DNA of 64,000 nt from Halobaculum saliterrae (GCF_009831625.1 NZ_WUUS01000011.1:105970-169969), one strand, 5' to 3'; counted from the first letter of the stretch, positions 43,326-53,398 are shown. Made by a program: numbers and translations. The notes: a model not told the origin generated them from the letters alone.

Positions 43326-44465
43326 ATGTTCGACGGCCTGAAGGACAAGCTCTCCTCGTTCCGGGAGGACGCCGCCGACGAGGTCGAGGAGAACGCCGAA
43401 CCGGTCGACGCCGAGACGGCAGCCGATACCGAGGCGGCGGCCGACGCGGACGCGACGGCCGACGACGGGCCGACGGGCGATCCCGTCGAGGCCGAGCAGC
43501 CGGCGGCATCGACGGCCGACGGAGCGCCGTCTACCGAACCGGCCGACGGCGAACCGGCCGACGGCGACGACGCCGGTCCCGGGCGCCTCAAGCGCGCCGC
43601 GGCGTTCGCCACCGGGAAGGTCATCATCGAGGAGGAGGACCTCGAGGGGCCCCTTCAGGACCTGGAACTCGCGCTGTTGTCCAGCGACGTGGAGATGAGC
43701 GTCGCCGACCGGATCCTCGACACCGTCCGCGAGAAGATGATCGGGGAGACCCGCGCGCAGGTCCAGACGACGGACCAACTCGTCACGGAGGCGCTTCACG
43801 ACGCGCTGCTGGACGTGATCGGGGTCGGGCAGTTCGACTTCGAGGAGCGGATCGCGGAGGCGGACAAGCCCGTCACCATCGTGTTCACCGGCGTCAACGG
43901 CGTCGGCAAGACGACGACCATCGCGAAGCTCTCGGAGTGGCTCGACGAGCGCGGCTACTCGTCGGTGCTCGCGAACGGCGACACCTACCGCGCCGGCGCG
44001 AACGAGCAGATCCGCGAGCATGCGGAGGCGCTCGACCGGAAGCTCATCGCCCACGATCAGGGCGGCGACCCCGCCGCCGTCATCTACGACGGCGTCGAGT
44101 ACGCCGAGGCCAACGACGTCGACGTGGTGCTCGGCGACACCGCGGGGCGCCTCCACACGAGCAACGACCTGATGGCGCAACTGGAGAAGATCGACCGCGT
44201 CGTCGACCCCGACATGACCCTCTTCGTCGACGAGGCGGTCGCCGGACAGGACGCCGTCAAGCGCGCCCAGGAGTTCGACGACGCGGCCGCGGTCGACGGC
44301 TCGGTCCTCACGAAGGCCGACGCCGACTCCTCCGGCGGCGCCGCGATCTCCATCGCGTACGTGACCGGCAAGCCGATCCTCTTCCTCGGCGTCGGGCAGG
44401 GGTACGACGACCTGCGGCTGTTCGACCCCGAGGAACTGGTCGACGAGTTGCTCGGCGAGCAGTAA
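43326..44465 (+). CDS. ftsY: Signal recognition particle receptor FtsY
   Basis: 379 residues. An acidic Ala/Asp-rich N-terminus (about 15-92) precedes the NG domain. G1 'GVNGVGKT' is at 199-206; 'DTAGR' and 'TKADADSSGG' follow, with 'ILFLGVGQGYDDL' near the end. It binds SRP54 and delivers ribosomes to the membrane. The partner gene ffh is about 7 kb downstream in its own unit. Confidence 0.97.
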   Translation: MFDGLKDKLSSFREDAADEVEENAEPVDAETAADTEAAADADATADDGPTGDPVEAEQPAASTADGAPSTEPADGEPADGDDAGPGRLKRAAAFATGKVIIEEEDLEGPLQDLELALLSSDVEMSVADRILDTVREKMIGETRAQVQTTDQLVTEALHDALLDVIGVGQFDFEERIAEADKPVTIVFTGVNGVGKTTTIAKLSEWLDERGYSSVLANGDTYRAGANEQIREHAEALDRKLIAHDQGGDPAAVIYDGVEYAEANDVDVVLGDTAGRLHTSNDLMAQLEKIDRVVDPDMTLFVDEAVAGQDAVKRAQEFDDAAAVDGSVLTKADADSSGGAAISIAYVTGKPILFLGVGQGYDDLRLFDPEELVDELLGEQ

Positions 44466-44555
44466 CCGTTCTCCGTTTTCGGGGTTCCGTCCGTTCGAGA
44501 GAGTCGAGTAGCGCGCGCGATCTCGGGGACGCCGGAGCCGCGGGAGATCCGGCCG

Positions 44556-45536
44556 CTACGACCGCTCCAACACGTGCACGTGTCGGACGAGACTGCGGTG
44601 AACCCGCCGCTCGAAGGCGTCGGTCACTCGCCAGCCGGCGTCGACGGCGGCCTCGCGCCACGAGCGATCCGCGACGAGCACGCCCCGCGGGGCGACCCGC
44701 GCGGCCTCCGCGAGCGCGTCCCCGACGAGGTCGTCGAGGCTGTGGCGCGCGATCTTCGACTGCCGGCCGTACGGCGCGTCGAAGACGACGCCGTCGACCG
44801 CGTCGTCGCGGAGCGCGAGCGCCGTGGCGTCGCCGCGGAGGAGATCACACTCGACGTCCGTATCGTCCAGATAGTGCGCGAGGTTCTCGCGGGCGCCGCG
44901 GACCATCTTCGCCTGCGCGTCGTTGCCGACCACGTCGCTCCCGACGAGCCCGGCCTCGATGAGCACGCCGCCGGTCCCGCACATCGGGTCGAGGACGCGG
45001 GCACCCGGCCCCGCCCCGGCGAGGTTCGCGTACGCTCGGGCGTCCATCGGCGCCATGCTGCCCGGCTGGAAGAAGGGCCGGTCCGTGGGTCGGCGCGTCG
45101 AGAAGTCGCGGACGGACTCTGCGACGGTCCACCCGACGAGACAGGTGTCGCCGGCGAACAGCACGCGGAGGGTGTGGTCCGGGTCGTCCAGATCCACGTC
45201 GAAGCCGCGCGCGACGAGCGCGCTCCCGCACTCGCGTTCGACCTCGCTCGTCGAGACGGCGGCGCTGTCCCGGACGACCCGGGCGCGGACGGCGACCGTC
45301 CCCTCGCGGTCGACGCTCGCCGCCTCGACGACGGCCCGGGCGCTGTTCGGATCCGCGTCCGCCCGCCCGAGCAGGTCGAGCGCGCGTCTGGTGTACGCCA
45401 GCCCGCGAACCCGGCCCGGATCGACCGCGTCGGCGACGGCCACCCCGGGGGCGATCCGCTCGATCCCGGCGGCGGCGACGCCCGCCTCCAGCGCCGCGAA
45501 CCGGTCCTCGTCGCCGACGAACTCCAACCCGTACAC
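44556..45536 (-). CDS. tRNA (guanine(10)-N2)-dimethyltransferase, Trm-G10 type
   Basis: About 326 residues from GTG at 45536 (MYGLEFVGDEDRF), the family start; an upstream ATG at 45617 adds 27 unrelated residues. The N-terminal half holds a THUMP-like region, then 'RPTDRPFFQPGSMAPMDARAYANLAG'. The Rossmann part has 'VLDPMCGTGGVLIEAG' and the N6/N2-amino MTase signature 'DAPYG' (DPPY variant). It methylates G10 of tRNAs. Convergent with ftsY and divergent from tbp. Confidence 0.9.
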   Translation of the reverse strand: MYGLEFVGDEDRFAALEAGVAAAGIERIAPGVAVADAVDPGRVRGLAYTRRALDLLGRADADPNSARAVVEAASVDREGTVAVRARVVRDSAAVSTSEVERECGSALVARGFDVDLDDPDHTLRVLFAGDTCLVGWTVAESVRDFSTRRPTDRPFFQPGSMAPMDARAYANLAGAGPGARVLDPMCGTGGVLIEAGLVGSDVVGNDAQAKMVRGARENLAHYLDDTDVECDLLRGDATALALRDDAVDGVVFDAPYGRQSKIARHSLDDLVGDALAEAARVAPRGVLVADRSWREAAVDAGWRVTDAFERRVHRSLVRHVHVLERS

Positions 45537-45634
45537 GCCCGGAGGTGCGGCGCCGCGGCGCTTGAACGCACGGGTTCGGATCGACGCCGGCAGCGATCGA
45601 GCGGGGTGAACCCGCATCGGGCACGGCGGTACTA

Positions 45635-45649
45635 CTTTATCCGTTTAAA
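45635..45649 (+). promoter_or_regulatory. TATA-like elements before tbp
   Basis: CTTTATC (45635-45641) and TTTAAA (45644-45649) lie 27-33 and 19-24 nt before the tbp ATG. The first has the better spacing. Two candidate boxes could permit autoregulation by TBP itself (inference). Confidence 0.5.
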
Positions 45650-45667
45650 CCGTCGGTTCGGACAATA

Positions 45668-46228
45668 ATGGCTGATCCCGCGGAGTCGATCAACATCGAG
45701 AACGTCGTCGCGTCGACGGGGATCGAACAGGAGTTGGACCTCCAGACGGTCGCCATGGACCTCGAGGGCGCGGACTACGACCCGGAGCAGTTCCCGGGAC
45801 TGGTGTATCGGACGGCCGATCCGAAGAGCGCCGCGCTCATCTTCCGCTCGGGGAAGATCGTCTGCACCGGCGCCAAGAGCACCGACGCCGTCCACGAGGC
45901 GCTCCACATGGTGTTCGACGAGCTGCGCGCGCTGGACATCCCGATCGACGACGACCCGGAGATCACCGTCCAGAACATCGTCACCTCCGCGGATCTGGGG
46001 ACGGACCTCAACCTGAACGCGATCGCGATCGGGCTCGGCCTGGAGAACATCGAGTACGAGCCGGAGCAGTTCCCCGGGCTCGTCTACCGGATCGACGACC
46101 CCGACGTGGTGGCGTTGCTGTTCGGCTCCGGGAAGCTCGTCATCACCGGCGGGAAGGAGCCGGCCGACGCCGAGGCCGCCGTGGCCGTCATCTCCGAGCG
46201 ACTCTCGGATCTGGGGCTCCTCGGGTAG
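45668..46228 (+). CDS. tbp: TATA-box binding protein (TBP)
   Basis: 186 residues made of two imperfect repeats (about 6-93 and 97-182). Each has the 'QFPGLVYR', 'AALIFRSGKIVCTGAKS' / 'VALLFGSGKLVITGGKE' core of the saddle. Acidic surface typical for halophiles. Haloarchaea often carry several TBPs; this one sits in a chromosomal housekeeping context and is probably the main copy. One nucleotide separates it from the next gene. Confidence 0.97.
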   Translation: MADPAESINIENVVASTGIEQELDLQTVAMDLEGADYDPEQFPGLVYRTADPKSAALIFRSGKIVCTGAKSTDAVHEALHMVFDELRALDIPIDDDPEITVQNIVTSADLGTDLNLNAIAIGLGLENIEYEPEQFPGLVYRIDDPDVVALLFGSGKLVITGGKEPADAEAAVAVISERLSDLGLLG

Positions 46229-46229
46229 C

Positions 46230-46583
46230 GTGCTGCTGCAGCTGTCCCCCGTCGGGATCGTCGGCGGGTTCCTCCTCATCGCGGCGTTGTCGACGCTGTT
46301 GGCGAACACGGCCGCCTACTTCGTGCTCGGGGACGAGGCGGAGCTCCGGCAGGCGATCCCGCCGGGCGTCGCGATGGCCACCGTGGGGCTGACCGCGGCG
46401 GTCCTCCCCGCCGCCGCAGTCATCGCGATCGCGCTCGTCGTCGACTTCGTCGCGGTCCGACTCGCGTACGGGCTGGACCGTCGCGGCACCACGATGATCG
46501 CCGCGATGCACTACGCGCTCACGATCCTCGCGGCCTACGGCGTCAACAGCGTGCTCGCGATCTACCAGACCGCGCCGGTATGA
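46230..46583 (+). CDS. Four-helix membrane protein between tbp and CPBP protease
   Basis: 117 residues from GTG at 46230. Helices at about 8-28, 45-70 and 88-112 with 'AYFVLGDEAELRQAIPPGVAMATVGL'. No enzymatic motif. Its stop overlaps the next gene's ATG by four bases, and it begins 1 nt after tbp, so read-through from the tbp promoter is likely. I do not recognise its role. Confidence 0.7.
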   Translation: MLLQLSPVGIVGGFLLIAALSTLLANTAAYFVLGDEAELRQAIPPGVAMATVGLTAAVLPAAAVIAIALVVDFVAVRLAYGLDRRGTTMIAAMHYALTILAAYGVNSVLAIYQTAPV

Positions 46584-47539
46584 GTCGCCGGCGTCTCCGC
46601 GACCGGCTCCGGTATCCGGTGTGGAACGACGCCGAGCGCCGCCCGCGCGCCCCGCTTCGCCTCTGTGTCGCGCTCGTTCTCGTCGGCCTCGGAGTCCTCG
46701 GCGGCGGCGTCTCCGCGGTCGTGCTCGGCCTTCCCGTCCCGGCGTCGACCGTCCTCCCGATGCTCGCTGTCGCCGGGGCGACCCTGCTCTCGGCGCGATA
46801 CGTCGACCGCCGGCGGCTCTCGGATCTGGGCCTCCGACGCGAGCCCGGGTGGATCGCCGACCTCGCCGCCGGGCTCGCGCTCGGCGTGCTCCTCCAGACG
46901 CTGATCGCGGCTGTCGGCCTCGCTGCCGGCTGGTTCCGCGTCGCCGGCACGCTCGTGGGGACGGCCGCCGGCTTCGGCTCCGTCCTCCTCGTGTTCCTCG
47001 TCGTCGGCGTCTACGAGGAACTGCTCTCGCGGGGCCTCCTGCTCGTCAACGTCGCCGAGGGGCTTCGGTTCGCGGGCGAGCGCGTCGCCGTGGGCGCGGC
47101 GCTGGCCGTCTCCTCGGCCGTCTTCGGCCTGCTCCACGCGGGCAATCCGGGCTCCTCGCTCGCGTCGACGCTCGGGATCACGCTGGCGGGCGCGTTCCTC
47201 GGCGTCGGCTTCGTGCTCACGGGGCGACTCTCGTTTCCGGTGGGCGTCCACATCTCCTGGAACGCCGCGCAGGGGCTGTTGTACGGCTTCTCCGTCAGCG
47301 GTCTCGGCGTCGACGCCGCCGTCGTCGACCTCGAGCCGACCGGCCCGACGCTCGCCACCGGCGGGTCGTTCGGCCCCGAGGCGGGACTGCTCGGGATGAG
47401 CGCGGTCCTGCTCGGCACCCTGGCGACGGGCGCGTGGGTCCGGTACCGCGACGGCGACGGCGACGGGATCGGGACCGGGATCGGGATCGATCCGCGAGTG
47501 ACGACGCCGGCGCTCCGGTGGCACGAGCGGGAGGAGTGA
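46580..47539 (+). CDS. CPBP-family intramembrane metalloprotease
   Basis: 319 residues with about eight membrane helices. Catalytic motifs: 'YEELLSRG' (EExxxR type), 'FGLLHAG' (FxxxH) and 'HISWNAAQG' (HxxxN/D). All are intact. Family members cleave CAAX proteins or bacteriocin-like peptides, or act in protein maturation; substrate unknown here. The N-terminal 'RLRYPVWNDAERRPRAPLRL' is typical of haloarchaeal members. Confidence 0.9.
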   Translation: MSRRRLRDRLRYPVWNDAERRPRAPLRLCVALVLVGLGVLGGGVSAVVLGLPVPASTVLPMLAVAGATLLSARYVDRRRLSDLGLRREPGWIADLAAGLALGVLLQTLIAAVGLAAGWFRVAGTLVGTAAGFGSVLLVFLVVGVYEELLSRGLLLVNVAEGLRFAGERVAVGAALAVSSAVFGLLHAGNPGSSLASTLGITLAGAFLGVGFVLTGRLSFPVGVHISWNAAQGLLYGFSVSGLGVDAAVVDLEPTGPTLATGGSFGPEAGLLGMSAVLLGTLATGAWVRYRDGDGDGIGTGIGIDPRVTTPALRWHEREE

Positions 47540-47575
47540 ACGAGGGAGGCGAGGTCGCGACGGGGCCGCGCGGCG

Positions 47576-48466
47576 CTACTCCACGAGTCGCTCGATCTCG
47601 GTGACGAGGACGTCGGTCGCGCCGACCCGTTTGAGCTCGTCGATGACCTCGAACACCGCGCGCTCGTCGACGACCGCGTGGACGGCCACCTGCTCGGCGT
47701 CGCCGTCCACCCCGCCGGCGGCTCCGGTCGCCGGCTCGGGCGCGCTGGCCACGTCCATCACGGTCGGCCCGCCCATCCCGGGGAGCACCTCCTTCACGTC
47801 CGCGAGCGCCTCGCGCGGGGCGTTCATCATCAGGTAGCGCTTGTCATCGGCGGCGATCACCGAGCCGAACGCCGTCGCCACCTGCCGGACCTTGTCGTCC
47901 TCGGCCACGTCGGGACGCGCGAACAGCCGGACCGAGGAGGCGAGCACCTCGTCGACGATCGCGAGGCGGTTCACCTGCAGGGTGGTTCCGGTCGAGGTGA
48001 TGTCGACGATCGCGTCGGCCATGTCGACGTGCGGGGTGAGCTCGGTCGCGCCCGTCACCTCGACGACCTCGCAGTCGATCCCCTTCCGCTCGAAGTACTC
48101 GCGGGTGATCCGGGGGAACTCGGTGGCGACCGTCAGCCCCGCCACGTCCGCGGGCTCGGCGATGTCGCCGTCCTCGGGCGCCGCGAGCACGAGTCGACAG
48201 CGACCGTACTCCAGATCGAGGAGGTCGACGAGGTCGTGCCCCGACTCGCGCGCCTGATCGAGACCGGTGATCCCCACGTCGGCGGCGCCGTCGGCGACGT
48301 ACTCGGGGATGTCGGCGGCCCGGGCGAACAGCACGGACACGTCCGGGTCGACCGTGTCGGCGTACAGCTGTCGGTCGGCGGTGTTCTCGATGTGGAGGCC
48401 GGCGCGTTCGAGCAGGTCGATCGTCGGCTCGTGCAGGCGGCCCTTGTTGGGCACGGCGATGCGCAT
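47576..48466 (-). CDS. hisG: ATP phosphoribosyltransferase, long form
   Basis: 296 residues from the ATG at 48466 ([23 protein letters not shown]). The catalytic part includes 'GLDQARESG', '[18 protein letters not shown]' and the PRPP loop '[18 protein letters not shown]'. The last 80 residues are the ACT-like regulatory domain of HisG-L, so no HisZ subunit is needed and histidine feedback inhibition is expected. A roughly 18-residue Gly/Ala/Asp-rich insert lies within that domain (about 240-260). Confidence 0.95.
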   Translation of the reverse strand: MRIAVPNKGRLHEPTIDLLERAGLHIENTADRQLYADTVDPDVSVLFARAADIPEYVADGAADVGITGLDQARESGHDLVDLLDLEYGRCRLVLAAPEDGDIAEPADVAGLTVATEFPRITREYFERKGIDCEVVEVTGATELTPHVDMADAIVDITSTGTTLQVNRLAIVDEVLASSVRLFARPDVAEDDKVRQVATAFGSVIAADDKRYLMMNAPREALADVKEVLPGMGGPTVMDVASAPEPATGAAGGVDGDAEQVAVHAVVDERAVFEVIDELKRVGATDVLVTEIERLVE

Positions 48467-48620
48467 GGGCGGGGAGTCGGCGGCGCCGTCCTTGAGTCCG
48501 TCGGGCAGGGCGTCCACGGACCGAACATCCGTCGGGGGGAGCGTCCGCCCAGCGGACCGATCTCGGCCTCGTTCGAGGACCACCACCGATTTCCGTCCTC
48601 GGGAGAAGGATGATAGGCCG

Positions 48621-49199
48621 ATGAACCGACGAGAGTATCTCCGGTCGACGGCCGGCCTCACAGCGGTGGGGACGGTCGGACTGGCCGGCTGCATGGGGGG
48701 ATCGGGCGGAACGGGAACACTGGCGACACACGTGAGCGACCAGCCGGGCGACATCGGCGACTTCGAGTCGCTCGTCGTCACGGTGTCCGAGGTGCGGATC
48801 CAGCCCGCCGACGGCGAACTGATCACGGAGTCCGTGGACGACGCGACCGCGGACCTGACGAAGCTGCAGGGCGACAAGCAGAAGCTCGTCGCCCAGTCGG
48901 AACTGGAGCCCGGCGACTACGAGCACGTCCACCTCGGCATCTCGAACGTCGAGGGGACGCTCTCGGACGGCAGCGAGGCGAGCGTCGACACCGCCGGCGA
49001 GGCGGGCCTGAAGTTCCAGACGTTCGTCGTCGACGGCGAGGAGTCGGAGACGTTCGAGATCCGCAGCGACGAGACCGCGTCCTTCACCGCCGACTTCACC
49101 CCGGTGAAGCAGGGTGGAAGCGGGAGCTACGTCCTGCGTCCGGTCGCGGACGAGGTGACCGTCACCTACGAGGACGTCGAAGCGACGACCTCGGCGTAG
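48621..49199 (+). CDS. DUF4382 lipoprotein
   Basis: 192 residues. Tat-like '[11 protein letters not shown]' and lipobox 'GLAGC' at the start. The mature domain '[29 protein letters not shown]', '[31 protein letters not shown]' matches DUF4382, a beta-rich extracytoplasmic domain. No activity known. Separate from the downstream M48-like gene by about 100 bp. Confidence 0.85.
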   Translation: MNRREYLRSTAGLTAVGTVGLAGCMGGSGGTGTLATHVSDQPGDIGDFESLVVTVSEVRIQPADGELITESVDDATADLTKLQGDKQKLVAQSELEPGDYEHVHLGISNVEGTLSDGSEASVDTAGEAGLKFQTFVVDGEESETFEIRSDETASFTADFTPVKQGGSGSYVLRPVADEVTVTYEDVEATTSA

Positions 49200-49302
49200 G
49201 CCGCGGACACACACCGATTTTCCACGCGAGCCGGACCACCAGCGACGCCGCCCCTCGTCGACGGGCGGCACGCTTTTGATCCGGGCGACGACACCGGGGT
49301 GC

Positions 49303-50457
49303 ATGGTCCCGCTCCAGTCCTCCCCCGCGCCCGATCTCGGCCCGCCGCTGGCGTTCTGGCTCCTCCTGTGTCTGCTCGCGCTCGTCGGGGGAGCCGTCGG
49401 CAGCGCCGTCGCGCGCCGACTCTCGAACCCCGTCGGAAAGTACCGCATGCTGTACGTCGGCGCCGTGCTCCCGTTGGGGGTGATCGCGTACGGCCTCCTG
49501 TCGGTCCTCGACCTGGGCGCCGCCGTTCGCGCCGCGGTCGTCGGCGCGGCGATCGACGTCGCGGCGGCCGACGTGTTCCTCGCGGAGTTCCTGACGATGG
49601 CGGCCGCCGGAACCGTCTCGCTGGTCGCCTACGCGCCGACGGTACGCGGCGTCCGCGCCGTTCGCGACATCGACCTCCGGACCGGCCGGGCGGTCGCCCG
49701 GATGGCGCGGTGGCTGCTCGGCGCGAGCGCCGTGTTCGCGCTCGCGCTCACGCCGTTCCGGGTCGGGGTCGACTCCGGCGCCTCGACGGCCGCCGTCGGC
49801 GTCGGGATCGTGGCGCTCGTCCTCGTGGTCCTCGCCGCGTCACCGTGGGCGATCGCGACGCTGCGCTCGACGGAACGCCCCGCCGGCGACGACGCCGCAC
49901 GGATCGCCCGCCTCCGCGAGCGTGTCGGCCTCGGCGACGACCTCGTCCGCGACGTGCGCGTGCTCGACACCGACGACGAGGAGACCGCGAACGCGTTCGT
50001 CCGGGGGCTCGGCCCGACCCGGCGGCTGTTCGTGACCAGCACGTTCCTCGACACCCTCGACGACGCCGACGCCGCGGCGCTGCTCGGCGTGCAGGCGGGG
50101 CGCGTCCGCTCGCGAGCGCTCGGTCGTCGACTGGGCGCGGTCGTCGTCGCCGCGGTGCCCCTGCTCGCCGCGTTCGGGTCCGGCGCGCCGACGGGCCCGC
50201 TCGTTGCCGTCTCCGCCGTCGTGCTCGTCGGGGGACTGTGGTACGCGCGCCGCGGGATCGTCGCCGCGGACGACCACGCGGCCGACCTGTTCGGCGCCGA
50301 CGCCGTCGCAGACGCGTTCGAGCGCTACGCCGAGATCCACGCGATCGAGCCGTCGCGGCGACGCGTCCCGAACCCGCTGTCGGCGAACGTCCCCCTGGGC
50401 GACCGGATCGACCGCCTCCGCGAGCGCGCCGCCGGCAGCGACGACGGCGAGTCGTAA
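49303..50457 (+). CDS. M48-like membrane protein lacking the protease active site
   Basis: 384 residues with helices at about 15-38, 50-70, 95-112, 138-150, 165-182 and 278-315. The segment 'ETANAFVRGLGPTRRLFVTSTFLDTLDDADAAALLGVQAGR' aligns by eye with M48/HtpX peptidases, but the zinc site HExxH is V263-Q-A-G-R267 and the downstream Glu ligand is absent ('VAADDHAADLFGA'). So it is predicted to be proteolytically dead. Flanking residues of the family are kept. It may be a regulator or chaperone-like pseudoenzyme. The ATG at 49303 follows a pyrimidine-rich TATA-like element. Confidence 0.82.
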   Translation: MVPLQSSPAPDLGPPLAFWLLLCLLALVGGAVGSAVARRLSNPVGKYRMLYVGAVLPLGVIAYGLLSVLDLGAAVRAAVVGAAIDVAAADVFLAEFLTMAAAGTVSLVAYAPTVRGVRAVRDIDLRTGRAVARMARWLLGASAVFALALTPFRVGVDSGASTAAVGVGIVALVLVVLAASPWAIATLRSTERPAGDDAARIARLRERVGLGDDLVRDVRVLDTDDEETANAFVRGLGPTRRLFVTSTFLDTLDDADAAALLGVQAGRVRSRALGRRLGAVVVAAVPLLAAFGSGAPTGPLVAVSAVVLVGGLWYARRGIVAADDHAADLFGADAVADAFERYAEIHAIEPSRRRVPNPLSANVPLGDRIDRLRERAAGSDDGES

Positions 50458-50468
50458 CGACCGGCGGG

Positions 50469-51107
50469 TCACGCGACCCGCACGACCAATGTCGCCGCCA
50501 GCGCGACCAACACGGCGGCGGACGCGACCCGGACCGCGCGGGCGGTGCGGCCCGAGAGCACCCCGCCGATCCGTCCGGCCAGCGCGCCGACGACGCCGAG
50601 ATACGCGACGGTGAGCAGGGCGTACACCGCGCCGAGAGCGACCGTCGTCGCCGTCTCCCCCTCGCCGGCGAAGCCGGGGAGGAACGCGAGGAAGAACAGC
50701 GCGACCTTCGGGTTCGCGACGTTCGTGAGGAGGCCGCGACGGAAGCCCGCCGCGGTCCCCGCGTCCGCTCCGCCGTCGGCACGGGCCGGGTCGGCCGCTT
50801 CCGAGGTCGACGCGGGGCCGTCCCCGCGGAGGGTGTCGACCGCGAGCCAGCAGAGGTACGCCGCGCCCAGCAGCGTCACCGCGGTCGCGGCCGTCGGGAA
50901 CGCGCGATAGATCGCCGCAAGCCCCAGCGCCGCGGCCGTGGCGTGGACGAGGACGCCGACCCCGACCCCGACCGCGGCGCCGACCCCCTCCGCACGGGAG
51001 GCGAGGCCGCCGGTGAGGACGACGAGCGTGTCCTGGCCGGGGACGAGGATCAGCGCGCCCGCGGCGGCGACGTAGGCCGCGAGGGTGGCGGCGTCGAGAG
51101 CCAACAC
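50469..51107 (-). CDS. LysE/RhtB-family exporter
   Basis: About 212 residues from GTG at 51107. Six membrane helices with 'ILVPGQDTLVVL' at the start (family 'PGP'-type motif, here PGQ), 'GLLTNVANPKVALFFLAFLPGF' in the third/fourth region. The family exports amino acids or derivatives. Substrate unknown. An upstream in-frame ATG would add an Arg-rich lead not found in the family. Confidence 0.85.
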   Translation of the reverse strand: MLALDAATLAAYVAAAGALILVPGQDTLVVLTGGLASRAEGVGAAVGVGVGVLVHATAAALGLAAIYRAFPTAATAVTLLGAAYLCWLAVDTLRGDGPASTSEAADPARADGGADAGTAAGFRRGLLTNVANPKVALFFLAFLPGFAGEGETATTVALGAVYALLTVAYLGVVGALAGRIGGVLSGRTARAVRVASAAVLVALAATLVVRVA

Positions 51108-51448
51108 GGGGCACGGTTCGCGGGACCGGGTGAAGGCGTTTCGGTGGGATCGGGACGGGAGTCGTGGCGCGCGCCGCCGCGGCGTCGGCCGCGGCGGAAG
51201 CGCGCGAGGGACGAGCACCGGAGGGAGCGAACGAAGTGAGCGATCGAGGAGCGCAGTCGGCTGGGGAGGGTGTGGTTACGGTGCGGTCGCGGCGGGTGGA
51301 ACTGAAAGGGGTCGCGGGGGCTTTCGAGGTCGACGACGGTACCGTCGAACCGACGGCACTCACACGACCCGCGAACGCAACCCGAAGAGGAGCCACCGAC
51401 GGACAGGGAAGCCTTTACCGCACGGACCGACAACCCCCCTCAAGACCA
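51108..51448. other. Intergenic region with dispersed repeat and ffh promoter
   Basis: This 341-bp gap separates divergent lysE-type and ffh genes. At 51219-51262 it contains the AGCGAACGAAGTGAGCG-type sequence that recurs in haloarchaeal intergenic DNA (a related one is at 59193-59219). CTGAAAGGGGTCGCGG at about 51303 is another such haloarchaeal motif. A TATA-like CTTTACC (51413-51419) lies 30-36 nt before the ffh ATG. No ORF or RNA gene is convincing. Confidence 0.55.
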
Positions 51449-52837
51449 ATGGTACTCGACGACCTGGGGAGTTCCCTCCGGAGCACGATGGACTCGCTCC
51501 GCGGGAAGTCCCACATCGACGAGGACGACGTGCAGGAGATCGTCAAGCAGATCCAGCGCTCGCTGCTGTCGGCCGACGTCGACGTCGACCTCGTGATGGA
51601 GCTGTCGGACGGCATCGAGACGCGTGCGCTGGAGGAGGAACCCCCCGGCGGAACCACCGCCCGCGACCACGTCCTCAAGATCGTCTACGAGGAGATGGTC
51701 GGCCTCATCGGCGAGTCGACCGAGATCCCGCTGGAGCAGCAGACGATCGTGCTCGCCGGCCTCCAGGGGTCGGGGAAGACCACCACCGCCGCCAAGATGG
51801 CGTGGTGGTTCTCGAAGAAGGGCCTGCGCCCGGCGGTCATCCAGACCGACACCTTCCGCCCCGGCGCCTACGACCAGGCCAAGCAGATGTCGGAGAACGC
51901 CGAGGTGGAGTTCTACGGCGACCCCGACGGCGAGGACCCGGTACAGATCGCCCGCGACGGGCTGGAGGCGACCGAGGACGCCGACGTGCGCATCGTCGAC
52001 ACCGCCGGCCGCCACGCGCTGGAGGACGACCTCATCGACGAGATCGAACAGATCGACGACGCGGTCGACCCGGACCGCTCGCTGCTCGTGCTCGACGCCG
52101 CGATCGGGCAGGGCGCGAAGGATCAGGCCCGCCAGTTCGAGGAGTCTATCGGCATCGACGGCGTCGTCATCACGAAGCTCGACGGGACCGCGAAGGGCGG
52201 CGGCGCGCTGACGGCCGTCAACGAGACCGGCTCCTCCATCGCGTTCCTCGGCAGCGGGGAGACGGTGCAGGACATCGAACGCTTCGAGCCCAACGGCTTC
52301 ATCTCGCGGTTGCTCGGGATGGGCGACCTCAAGCAGCTCTCCGAGCGCGTCGAGCGCGCGATGACCGAGACGCAGGAGGAGGACGACTGGGACCCCGAGG
52401 ACATGATGGAGGGGGAGTTCACTCTGAAGGACATGCGCAACCAGATGAAGGCGATGGACCGCATGGGCCCCCTCGATCAGGTGCTCGACATGATCCCCGG
52501 GATGGGCGGCGGGATCATGGACCAGCTCCCGGACGACGCGATGGACGTGACCCAGGAGCGCATGCGCGAGTTCGAGATCGCGATGGACTCCATGACCGAG
52601 CGGGAGATGGAGAACCCCGAGATCATCAAGAGCGACCGGCTGGAGCGGATCTCCCGCGGTTCGGGCGTCCCGGAGGAGCGCATCGAGGAGCTGCTCGAAC
52701 AGCACAGCATGATGAAGCGGACGATGGACCAGTTCGGCAACATGGGCGACGGCGACATGCAGCGGATGATGAAGAAGCTGCAACAGCAGGGCGGCGGGGG
52801 AGGCGGCGGCATGGGCGGCATGGGACCGTTCGGGTGA
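51449..52837 (+). CDS. ffh: Signal recognition particle GTPase SRP54
   Basis: 462 residues. NG domain with G1 'GLQGSGKT' at 104-111, 'DTAGR' and '[11 protein letters not shown]'. The Met-rich M domain (about 300-440) binds 7S RNA and signal peptides: '[16 protein letters not shown]', '[20 protein letters not shown]', '[21 protein letters not shown]'. A Gly/Met tail ends it. Works with FtsY. The 7S RNA gene is not in the window. Confidence 0.98.
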   Translation: MVLDDLGSSLRSTMDSLRGKSHIDEDDVQEIVKQIQRSLLSADVDVDLVMELSDGIETRALEEEPPGGTTARDHVLKIVYEEMVGLIGESTEIPLEQQTIVLAGLQGSGKTTTAAKMAWWFSKKGLRPAVIQTDTFRPGAYDQAKQMSENAEVEFYGDPDGEDPVQIARDGLEATEDADVRIVDTAGRHALEDDLIDEIEQIDDAVDPDRSLLVLDAAIGQGAKDQARQFEESIGIDGVVITKLDGTAKGGGALTAVNETGSSIAFLGSGETVQDIERFEPNGFISRLLGMGDLKQLSERVERAMTETQEEDDWDPEDMMEGEFTLKDMRNQMKAMDRMGPLDQVLDMIPGMGGGIMDQLPDDAMDVTQERMREFEIAMDSMTEREMENPEIIKSDRLERISRGSGVPEERIEELLEQHSMMKRTMDQFGNMGDGDMQRMMKKLQQQGGGGGGGMGGMGPFG

Positions 52838-52996
52838 GCTGAGACGAAAGCGAGGTAGAGCGAATCGGTGTGGGGAGTGGTTCGGTCCCGAGCGAGTCCG
52901 AAGCGACCCCCACTGAGCCCGAGCGACGGTGCGATCGGTTCGTGTGCGGCTGAAACCGTCGACAGGTACATGGGCGTTTCGTGGGGTCGATCGACC

Positions 52997-53317
52997 GTGA
53001 GCTACACGACAGTCAACTACCGCGACGTCGAACCGGCCGCGGGCGCGATGCACTTCCTGCGCGAGCCGCTGGACTGTGACCACGTCGGCGTCACCGTCGT
53101 CGACTGCGATCCGGGCTGGACCGGGAAGGAACACGACCACGCCGAGCGCGACCACGAGGAGGTGTACCTCCTCGTCGAGGGCGCCACGACGGTCGCCGTC
53201 GACGACGAGGAGATCGAGTTGGAGCCCGGCGACGCCGTCCGGATCCCGCCGGACGCGACCCGGCAGATCCGCAACGGCGACGGCGAGAGCACGTTGGTGC
53301 TCGCCGGCGCGCCGTAG
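52997..53317 (+). CDS. Single-domain cupin protein
   Basis: 106 residues from GTG at 52997 (MSYTTVNYRDVEPAAG). Cupin motif 1 'EHDHAERDHEEVYLLVEG' and motif 2 'GDAVRIPPDATRQIRN' are present with His/Glu metal ligands. A small beta-barrel that binds metal or a small ligand; activity unknown. Monocistronic between ffh and an MFS gene. Confidence 0.85.
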   Translation: MSYTTVNYRDVEPAAGAMHFLREPLDCDHVGVTVVDCDPGWTGKEHDHAERDHEEVYLLVEGATTVAVDDEEIELEPGDAVRIPPDATRQIRNGDGESTLVLAGAP

Positions 53318-53398
53318 CGCGGACGGCGTCCCACGTGAACCGCCCCGTACGACCGCTTTCGCTCGCCTTTTGACCCCGACAGCCGTCCCCCGAGGCGA

